From positions 1 through 22,100 of the IMG/VR virus record IMGVR_UViG_3300024262_000282: a DNA stretch of 22,100 nt. One strand, 5' to 3'. Shown here piece after piece: positions 16,219 to 22,100 of the stretch; within the stretch, counting starts at the first letter, position 1, and each line of letters begins with the position of its first letter. The notes beneath the pieces are model-generated. The model made no database searches. It saw only the letters and a program-made list of their open reading frames with translations, and was not told the DNA's origin. This DNA is from a virus. Both the position numbers and the translations under genes were made by a program.

Positions 16219-19200
16219 TGAGCATAGTAATTAACGATATAACACCGTTAAACCAATTTACCGCTACAAACCTACAAACAGTATTTAACGTTTCTTGGAC
16301 GGCTGATGCCACTACGGATATTGTTGTATATGCCAGAGCTTCTGGTGCTTCTGCTGATGATGTCACGGATTTAATAAGTTCAAGTGATTATACAGTTGCA
16401 TTTGTAGGTGGAACTTTGGCTGTTAGAGTTACATTTGCAGTGGGGAGAACTACTGGAGATATTGTAACTCTTACTAGAGATACCCCGGCAACAAGAGATA
16501 ATCTATATATAAATACCAACTTCACTCCTACCATGTTGAATGGTGACTTTGCTAGAAGCACCTTTATAGAACAGCAAAATCAAATGTTCCATACTGCCAT
16601 TGGTCCTAGATATAATACTTCTGAAACTTTAAATGGCGTAACTGATTTAATACTTCCATTGCTTGGTGCGGATGAGGGTTGGGCGAAAAATACTGGGAAC
16701 ACAGCAATTGTCGCAATTGCATTGCCATCGCAAGGTGTCGCTCCAATTGATGCCACATATATTACCCAGACTGCAAGCTCACAATTAGATAATGAACAAG
16801 CATTGGCTGCACTTGGCACTGGGTTAATGTCTAGCACTACAACTACTGGTGTAGTTTCCACAAGCACTTTAACTGGAACAGCTAGCGAGATTGATGTAAT
16901 TAACGGGACTGGTGTTGGTGGCAATCCAACTGTAGGTATTACAGATAACCCAGCAATCCCAGGCACAGCAGGTATGCAATTACCTACTGGCACTACAGCT
17001 CAAAGAGCAGTACCAATTTCACCAGCTATAAACCTTAGATACAATACTGACTTAGTTACTGCTGAGTACTACGACCACAGCACTAATGCATGGGTTAGTT
17101 TCACTAACAATGCTCTACTTCCTGTAACAGATAATGCCGTCGCAAGATTCAACGGGACTACCGGGCAGATTCAAGATTCTAGTGTAATTATTGACGACGC
17201 GGATTCAATTACAGGTGTCAATCAATTAGATGCTGTTACTTTGGTGGTATCCGATAAAATTGGTGTAGGTTTGGCAACTCCTTTACATCAATTAGATTTA
17301 GTAGGAGATGTTCTAACCAATTTTACAGCGACACAATCAGACGTAAATGCTTTTGAAATAGACTGCAATGCGGCTGGCTTTGGTGGCGTGAGCGCATTAG
17401 ATATTACCTACACGACCGGCGCTCAAGTTGCAGGTGCAGAAGAATCGGCAGTGCTAATCAATATCGATGATACGATTTCAACTGGCGGTGAAGTCTACGG
17501 AGTTGAAGTGCTTGTAACTCCTGGCGCTTCAACTGTTACAGCTATGAGAGCTGGTGCGTTAGTTAATCCATTAGAACAATTAGCCGGTACATTTGCTAAC
17601 GCTGCAACTGTATTAAATATCGCTGTAGATGTTACAGCCGCCGTAGCTAGTGGTGGAGCTGGAGCTATATCAATTTTTGTTGCTGATAATGACACGGTAA
17701 CAATTAGTAGTGCTGCTAAATTCGAAGAGATATCTTTTCAATTATCAACTGGTTCATCAGGTGGTGGTGTAGGGCCAACGTTTGAATTTTCAACAGGCGT
17801 TGGAACGTGGACCGCGTTTTCACCGACAGATGGTACAAATGCTTTTAAGAATACTGGTGTATTAGCGTGGGATAACGCAGACGTTTTGACTTGGGCAGTT
17901 GGCACAGGCGCAGAGTATTTAATTAGAATTACTAGGACTAAAAATACAGTTTCAACCACTCCTATAGTTGATGTGATTCAAGTAGCGGCAGTCGTTGAGT
18001 ATGGCTGGGATAAAGATGCAGCAATTACAGCAGCAAAGCTTGATATTGATAATATTCGAGTAGATGGAAATTCAATCACTTCAACTAATTTAGCTGGAGA
18101 CATTAATTTAACCCCAAACGGCACCGGTAATGTAGCCGTCACAAATAATATTCAACTCAGTGATAGCACTGGTGTCATTGATGAAAACGGAAACGAGCAG
18201 ATTGTATTTAAAACAACTGCATCAGCCGTAAATTATGTTGAAATAACAAATGCGGCGACAGGTAATGGAAGTCTTATAAAGTCGGCCGGTTCTGATACAA
18301 ATATTGATTTAAATATTAGGGCGCAAGGAACGGGGGATATTTTATTTGATGGGTCTGACGTTATTTGCGGCGACCCAGGCACTGAAGCGAGCGGAATTGA
18401 TGTAAACGGAACCACTTTTAACTCTGTTTTGAAAGTCAGTAATATTGGTTCCGGCAATGAAGCTCAGTTTATTATGCATCGTCACTCAACAACTTTAGCG
18501 CCGGTTATTGTGGGAGCGCGATCTAATAGCGATACCTCCTCGCATATTGCTGTTACCGCCGGTCAATCGATGCTTACTATGTACGGCGTTGGTTGGACTG
18601 GAACACATTACGATATTTTTGGTGGTATTAATATCGATGTTGACGCAACAGGAACTATATCATCTACCAGCTCACCAGGTAGGTTGACTTTACAAGTGAC
18701 CCCAGATGGCTCAAATGTTCCAGCAACAGCGGTTAGCATTGCCAATGATAAAACGGCATCGCTGATAGGTAATGTGATTATTGGTACTGGTAGCAACACG
18801 TTAACCATAAATTCAAGCACCGCAATTGATGGCGTGATTGATGACGATACTATGGCGACAGCAAGCGCAACAACAGTAGCTACCAGTGAAAGCATGAAGG
18901 CTTATGTTGATGGGTTAGATGGCGGCAGTGTTAAAAGCGTTACAGGAACTGCGAACCAAGTTGATGTTGATAATACTGATGCTCAAAATCCAATAGTTTC
19001 TTTATCGAGCACAGCAGTATTACCAGGAACCTTGACCGGCTCAAGTGCCTGGAAGCTGCAAGCCGACAGTACCCCGTTATATTTTGGCGCTGGCGATGAT
19101 GCTACGATTCAATATGACGGGACTAATTTACTTATAAACCCTCAAGCTGTGGGCAGTGGTGATACGGTATTTAGCAATGGTAACGTTGGTATTGGAACAG

Positions 19201-20267
19201 CTTCGCCAAATAATGCGTTAGAATTAAGAAGAGACGCACAAGCGCCATACTTTATACTTAATAGAGATAACAATAAATTCTGGGGGCATTCAGTTTCATC
19301 CGCCGGGAATTATGCCTTTCAATACGGTATATCTTACGCTGCAATGTCCTCATCTACACCACATCTTGTTGTTGAGGCTGGTGGTAATGTTGGTATAGGT
19401 ACAGCCTCACCAGACGCTCTTTTAGATACAAACGGCACTATAAGATCTACGGCAACAGATGCTTTAATCACAACAGGTGCTGGCTTAGAATGTAGGTATT
19501 CTGCCGGTGTAGGTAGTTTATTAGCGTATGATAGGGGTGCGAGTAGTTATAAGGGTTTAATATTAGAGGGCTCGTCTGTCATTTTAAAAGAAGCTGGTAC
19601 AGATGTCCTAACAGTGAATAACGGTGATGTAGCCGTCGCCGGTAGTGTAGGCATTGGAACTGCGAGCCCTTCTTATAAATTGCATATTGACTCAGCGGCA
19701 TCATCATCAGCCATGAGGCTAGAAACTGATTCTGGTGTAAATACTATATTAAGCTTCCTAAGGGGTTCTACTGAGGTGGGCGTAATTACAGGTGTATTTG
19801 ACGGATTAAGCTTAGCATCACCTCAAGTAATAACAGTAAACAATAATTCCGTGGAAACCGCTAGATTTAACACCAATAATACAATGGCTATAAATTCCAC
19901 CTCCACAACAAATACACTTACTGTGGGTGGTGATTGCCTTATAGAAGATTTCGTAGCTATAGGAGACGAAAGCACATTAACTATAGCTACTGGCGTCATT
20001 ACAGTTACTGGTGGGTTTCATCGAGTTGATACTGAAGCGGCGGCAGCTTCAGACCCTTTAATAACTATAACTTCTGGTATTGCCGGTCAGCATTTAACTC
20101 TGAAATCAGTAAGTAATGCTAGGACGGTAGTAGTAACTAATAACACGGGTAATCTTAGAATTGCTGGTGATATGTCTCTTGACTCTGTTTTTGATACTAT
20201 CACTCTAGTGTATAGCGCCACAGATGGAGCTTGGTTAGAATTATCAAGAGCAAATTACGTTCCATAA
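16218..20267 (+). CDS. tail fibre protein
   Basis: A 1349-aa protein, Thr/Ser/Gly/Asn/Val-rich with almost no Cys. N-terminal 130 residues form a virion-attachment-like domain (QFTATNLQTVFNVSW..., SSDYTVAFVGG, TPATRDNLYINTNFTPTMLNGDFARSTFIEQQNQ). The rest is beta-repeat shaft: two TGTA-x-x-[IV]-x-V...NP-x-V modules (about 218-249 and 907-938), a VNYVEITNAATG...GSDTNIDLNIRAQGTGDI block (about 672-712), and four [IV]G-[IV]-G-x-A-[ST]-P motifs (from residue 347, then 989, 1057 and 1143). The last 100 residues (SDPLITITSGIAGQHLTLKS...WLELSRANYVP) look like a terminal tip or trimerisation domain. No S74 endosialidase-type autoprotease or depolymerase motif is visible. It determines host binding. 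The start at 16218 has GGGGA at 16205-16209. Confidence 0.9.
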   Translation: MSIVINDITPLNQFTATNLQTVFNVSWTADATTDIVVYARASGASADDVTDLISSSDYTVAFVGGTLAVRVTFAVGRTTGDIVTLTRDTPATRDNLYINTNFTPTMLNGDFARSTFIEQQNQMFHTAIGPRYNTSETLNGVTDLILPLLGADEGWAKNTGNTAIVAIALPSQGVAPIDATYITQTASSQLDNEQALAALGTGLMSSTTTTGVVSTSTLTGTASEIDVINGTGVGGNPTVGITDNPAIPGTAGMQLPTGTTAQRAVPISPAINLRYNTDLVTAEYYDHSTNAWVSFTNNALLPVTDNAVARFNGTTGQIQDSSVIIDDADSITGVNQLDAVTLVVSDKIGVGLATPLHQLDLVGDVLTNFTATQSDVNAFEIDCNAAGFGGVSALDITYTTGAQVAGAEESAVLINIDDTISTGGEVYGVEVLVTPGASTVTAMRAGALVNPLEQLAGTFANAATVLNIAVDVTAAVASGGAGAISIFVADNDTVTISSAAKFEEISFQLSTGSSGGGVGPTFEFSTGVGTWTAFSPTDGTNAFKNTGVLAWDNADVLTWAVGTGAEYLIRITRTKNTVSTTPIVDVIQVAAVVEYGWDKDAAITAAKLDIDNIRVDGNSITSTNLAGDINLTPNGTGNVAVTNNIQLSDSTGVIDENGNEQIVFKTTASAVNYVEITNAATGNGSLIKSAGSDTNIDLNIRAQGTGDILFDGSDVICGDPGTEASGIDVNGTTFNSVLKVSNIGSGNEAQFIMHRHSTTLAPVIVGARSNSDTSSHIAVTAGQSMLTMYGVGWTGTHYDIFGGINIDVDATGTISSTSSPGRLTLQVTPDGSNVPATAVSIANDKTASLIGNVIIGTGSNTLTINSSTAIDGVIDDDTMATASATTVATSESMKAYVDGLDGGSVKSVTGTANQVDVDNTDAQNPIVSLSSTAVLPGTLTGSSAWKLQADSTPLYFGAGDDATIQYDGTNLLINPQAVGSGDTVFSNGNVGIGTASPNNALELRRDAQAPYFILNRDNNKFWGHSVSSAGNYAFQYGISYAAMSSSTPHLVVEAGGNVGIGTASPDALLDTNGTIRSTATDALITTGAGLECRYSAGVGSLLAYDRGASSYKGLILEGSSVILKEAGTDVLTVNNGDVAVAGSVGIGTASPSYKLHIDSAASSSAMRLETDSGVNTILSFLRGSTEVGVITGVFDGLSLASPQVITVNNNSVETARFNTNNTMAINSTSTTNTLTVGGDCLIEDFVAIGDESTLTIATGVITVTGGFHRVDTEAAAASDPLITITSGIAGQHLTLKSVSNARTVVVTNNTGNLRIAGDMSLDSVFDTITLVYSATDGAWLELSRANYVP
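17256..19670 (+). repeat. VGIGTASP-type repeats in tail fibre
   Basis: Four in-frame copies of a nine-residue motif occur at 17256-17282 (KIGVGLATP), 19182-19208 (NVGIGTASP), 19386-19412 (NVGIGTASP) and 19644-19670 (SVGIGTASP). Each is followed by a short hydrophobic 'x-x-x-L-x-[LI/D]' strand. The last three are spaced about 65-85 residues apart, marking beta-repeat units of the shaft. This motif is common in phage and bacterial fibre proteins; the copies are diverged at DNA level. Confidence 0.8.
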
Positions 20268-20284
20268 TATAAAGGATTTTTAAA

Positions 20285-20548
20285 ATGATAACTAAAGAAG
20301 GCTTTACATCCGCATTTGAAGTTAATTTGACTGACTTGAGATTAACTTTAAAAATTTATTATGTCTTTAAAGAAGATGGAATAGAAATTAATAGGTCTAA
20401 TAAAACAGAGTATTTCTATCCAGCAGACATAGAAAAAGTTAAATTTTGTCTAGGAGTTCAATCATCACCAGAAATAGATTATTTAAATTCAATATGGACA
20501 GCAGAGGTTATTTCATCTTATATTGCTGAAAAATCTATTTCCGTATGA
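20285..20548 (+). CDS. small hypothetical protein after fibre gene
   Basis: An 87-aa protein with no recognised family. It has alternating hydrophobic residues suggestive of strands in the first half (LRLTLKIYYVF, then NKTEYFYPADIEKVKF) and a helical C-terminus (LNSIWTAEVISSYIAEK). No membrane segment, signal peptide or metal site. The ribosome binding site AAAGGA lies about 9 bp before the ATG. It ends 4 bp inside the holin gene (ATGA overlap), so it is the first gene of the lysis cassette by translation. A fibre accessory or a lysis regulator are both possible; neither is shown by sequence. Confidence 0.65.
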   Translation: MITKEGFTSAFEVNLTDLRLTLKIYYVFKEDGIEINRSNKTEYFYPADIEKVKFCLGVQSSPEIDYLNSIWTAEVISSYIAEKSISV

Positions 20549-20925
20549 GTTTAATAAATTTAGATGCTGGCAAACTGATTGATTCAGTAGCCAGCGGTTT
20601 AAACTCTTTATTCACATCAGACGATGAACGAGAACAAGCTGCTTTTGTTTTAGAAAAACTTAGGCAGCAACCTCATTTATTGCAAGCTGAAATTAATAAG
20701 ATTGATGCTAACTCAAAGAGCTGGTTTCAAGCAGGTTGGCGGCCGTTTTGCGGTTGGACTTGTGGCATTGGATTTTGTTATAACTTCCTTTTGTCGCCTT
20801 TAATACAGCAGTTATTTGACCTACCAATGCCAAAGATAGAAGCGGCAATTCTTAATGACATGCTTTTAGCTCTTCTAGGTCTTGGTGGATTTAGAACATA
20901 CGAAAAGACTAAGAAAAAGGACTGA
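20545..20925 (+). CDS. holin, GTA/3TM family
   Basis: A 126-aa membrane protein. A soluble N-terminal helix region (DDEREQAAFVLEKLRQQPHLLQAEINKIDANS, about 26-57) leads to the family signature KSWFQAGWRPFCGWTCGIGF (58-77), a membrane segment to about residue 91, a second near 100-115, and the closing LLALLGLGGFRTYEK (107-121). This pattern (S-x-x-x-AGWRP-x-x-GW and LGLGG-x-RT-x-EK) is that of 3TM holins found in gene transfer agents and many tailed phages. It would make holes in the inner membrane at the end of infection, letting a murein hydrolase out. ATGA overlap with the previous gene; the stop is 1 bp before the next ATG. Confidence 0.92.
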   Translation: MSLINLDAGKLIDSVASGLNSLFTSDDEREQAAFVLEKLRQQPHLLQAEINKIDANSKSWFQAGWRPFCGWTCGIGFCYNFLLSPLIQQLFDLPMPKIEAAILNDMLLALLGLGGFRTYEKTKKKD

Positions 20926-20926
20926 A

Positions 20927-21136
20927 ATGTTTGACGAAGCATCTAAAAAAATAGATTCAATGGAATTTAGGTTGTTAGAACTTGAAAAAAATCAAAAAAT
21001 AATAATAGAAATTAATGCTTCTTTTGCAAAACGTCAAGATTGGTGGTTAAAAAATTGGTGGCGTATAGCTGGGATTACTGTCCCTATTTTATTTATGTTA
21101 GGTGAGATTTCAATCTGGATTAGGAGATTGGTTTAA
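20927..21136 (+). CDS. coiled-coil protein with one membrane span
   Basis: A 69-aa protein: a helical, charged N-terminus with heptad character (MEFRLLELEKNQKIIIEI, 12-29), then QDWWLKNWWR at the membrane surface, one membrane span (IAGITVPILFMLGEISIWI, about 47-65) and a basic end. The ATG at 20927 is chosen over an upstream in-frame TTG at 20882 because it has AAAAAGGA at the right distance and lies 1 bp after the holin stop. The layout (coiled coil then one span, next to a holin) is like XhlA-type or other holin-associated proteins. It is too short and lacks the periplasmic domain expected of an i-spanin. Function inferred from context only. Confidence 0.7.
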   Translation: MFDEASKKIDSMEFRLLELEKNQKIIIEINASFAKRQDWWLKNWWRIAGITVPILFMLGEISIWIRRLV

Positions 21137-21537
21137 TGGCGTGGGGAACTAAAGTAAAAAAGCTTTATCCTGAAACATTGACTCAGACAGCTATAGTTCA
21201 ATGGTTTAGATTGAAATACCCAAAATTTGCTAATCATTTAATTAAGATTGGTAATGGCGGTAAGAATACACCTCAAGGACACCTTTTAGCTAAAAGGATG
21301 GGTGAGGTTGTTGGAGCGTCAGATTTATTTTTATCTTTAGGCTCGGCGCGCTACCATGGGCTTTGGATTGAAGTTAAGCCGGAAAAATTTAAATTAGTTC
21401 CAAGTAATGAAGCTCACACAGGCAGGCAGCTTTTATTCTTAGACCAAATGCAAGAGGCTGGTTATGCAGGAGCCATGGTAATAGGTTCTAAAGAAGGCAT
21501 AGAGGTAATTAGTCGCTATATGGAACTTGAAATTTAG
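21136..21537 (+). CDS. VRR-NUC domain nuclease
   Basis: A 133-aa stand-alone VRR-NUC protein (PD-(D/E)xK fold). The core elements are present in order: an N-terminal helix with Glu13 and Gln17 (PETLTQTAIVQWFR), K-I-x-N-G-G (37-42), G-x-x-D with Asp63 (GASDLFLS), the catalytic E-V-K (79-81, in LWIEVKPEK), and helix RQLLFLDQMQEAGYAGAMVIGS (97-118). Phage enzymes of this family are thought to act on branched DNA or as structure-specific nucleases. Here it lies between lysis genes and TerL, overlapping each by one base (TAATG and TAGTG), which suggests co-translation with the packaging motor and a role in resolving or trimming concatemers. That role is inference. Confidence 0.88.
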   Translation: MAWGTKVKKLYPETLTQTAIVQWFRLKYPKFANHLIKIGNGGKNTPQGHLLAKRMGEVVGASDLFLSLGSARYHGLWIEVKPEKFKLVPSNEAHTGRQLLFLDQMQEAGYAGAMVIGSKEGIEVISRYMELEI

Positions 21538-22100
21538 TGTATTTAAAAATACCGTATAATTTAAATCCTAGGCATTATCAAAGAGATTTTCTTAAGGCTG
21601 TTAAAGATGGAAAGAATGTTGTTTCTGTTATACACAGAAGGGCTGGAAAAGATACAATATCTATACAGGCAATTCTTCTTAGGGCCCTGCAAAGAGTTGG
21701 CACTCATATTTATCTAGCTCCACTTACGACTCAGATTAGGCAAATTGTGTGGCAAGGCATGACGCATACCGGCCAACCATTTATAAATTATATTCCATCT
21801 CAGCTAATAAAATACAAAAATGAAGCTAGGATGGAGCTGACACTTTTTAACGGCAGCGTGATTAAGTTTGCTGGTTCCAACTCTTTTAATAACCTAATGG
21901 GAACGAATCCGGTTACGATTATTTATTCTGAATACTCTCTTCATAATCCACTGGCACGCCAATATCTTAATCCAATCTTAATTGAGAATGGAGGACTTGA
22001 GGTATGTCAATTTACGCCCAGAGGGATGAATCACGGATTTGAACTGCTTGAGAACGTAAGAGATAACCCTGATTATTTAATTCAGGTTCTAGGAGTTGAT
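21537..22100 (+). CDS. terminase large subunit TerL (partial, 3' end outside window)
   Basis: The first 188 codons are open to the window end. The ATPase domain is visible: R-H-Y-Q-R adenine-binding-type region (residues 12-16); Walker A-like SVIHRRAGKDT (about 31-41) in the HRRAGKD form of phage terminases; and Walker B-like VTIIYSEYSL (about 125-134) with Glu131 as the likely catalytic residue. Ser replaces the usual Asp before it, as in several podoviral TerLs. This is the motor that drives DNA into the head and later cuts it with a C-terminal nuclease domain, not present here. The start is GTG at 21537, overlapping the VRR-NUC stop by one base; no ATG or separate ribosome binding site competes. 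Confidence 0.93.
   Translation, partial: MYLKIPYNLNPRHYQRDFLKAVKDGKNVVSVIHRRAGKDTISIQAILLRALQRVGTHIYLAPLTTQIRQIVWQGMTHTGQPFINYIPSQLIKYKNEARMELTLFNGSVIKFAGSNSFNNLMGTNPVTIIYSEYSLHNPLARQYLNPILIENGGLEVCQFTPRGMNHGFELLENVRDNPDYLIQVLGVD

Noticed and set aside
16580-16993. Minus-strand 137-aa Val/Pro-rich open frame, and similar ones at 17495-17695, 17738-17959 and 18608-18895
   Set aside because: Antisense of Thr/Gly/Asn-rich fibre repeats, which lack reverse-strand stops. No start context.
19980-20284. Diversity-generating retroelement target at the fibre C-terminus (suggested by the BPP-1-like head genes)
   Set aside because: No template repeat or reverse transcriptase in the window, and no lectin-type variable domain at the fibre end.
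20882-20926. Upstream TTG start for the single-span protein
   Set aside because: It would overlap the holin gene by 44 bp, lacks a ribosome binding site, and the ATG at 20927 has a good one 1 bp after the holin stop.
1-22100. tRNA genes, CRISPR array, insertion sequences or att sites
   Set aside because: No cloverleaf-like segment, no regularly spaced direct repeats, and no transposase or integrase coding. Genes tile the window almost without gaps.

Overview
The window is one nearly gap-free late module of a tailed phage with a short tail (podovirus-type, T7-like virion logic). It carries TerS-like, portal, scaffold, major capsid, head decoration, tail tube A and B, three internal virion/ejection proteins, a very long tail fibre, a lysis cassette and the start of the large terminase. 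There is no integrase, repressor, transposase, tRNA, rRNA or CRISPR array. The DNA is AT-rich with long A/T-biased genes. The fibre is of the beta-repeat type common in marine phages, so an aquatic low-GC host is likely, but the host cannot be named from this sequence.

Left end (1-825): a C-rich tract that would form a G-quadruplex on the minus strand, an imperfect inverted repeat covering the GTG start of a small zinc-finger-like gene, then a minus-strand gene for an SLT/lysozyme-like murein hydrolase. That gene is convergent with the first gene and divergent from everything that follows. The 66-bp divergent spacer holds a perfect TATAAT and a small dyad, the best candidate promoter/operator for the late operon.

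Head region (826-6172): TerS-like DNA-binding protein, a small overlapping ORF with a strong ribosome binding site (1367-1501), a charged helical protein, portal, Bbp19-like protein, scaffold, major capsid and decoration protein. The order portal / Bbp19-like / scaffold / capsid / decoration parallels the head cluster of Bordetella phage BPP-1. Two stem-loops flank the capsid-decoration pair: a long bulged hairpin without a U-tract before it (4392-4442) and a perfect 10-bp stem after it (6130-6153). This resembles the processing and attenuation signals around gene 10 of T7.

Tail and ejection region (6173-20267): tail tube A (gp11-like), tail tube B/nozzle (gp12-like, with a duplicated beta module), gp14-, gp15- and gp16-like ejection proteins, and a 1349-aa fibre. 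The gp16-like protein shows no recognisable transglycosylase motif at its N-terminus, so murein hydrolysis may be supplied by the separate SLT-like gene at 292-759.

Lysis and packaging region (20285-22100): an unknown small protein, a GTA/3TM-type holin, a coiled-coil single-membrane-span protein, a VRR-NUC nuclease and TerL (cut by the window end). These are translationally chained by very short spacings or 1-4 base overlaps. No dedicated anti-host, defence or otherwise clearly novel system is evident. The observations most worth a second look are the small overlapping ORF, the two hairpins around the capsid genes, the divergent control region, the detached murein hydrolase and the nuclease coupled to TerL.
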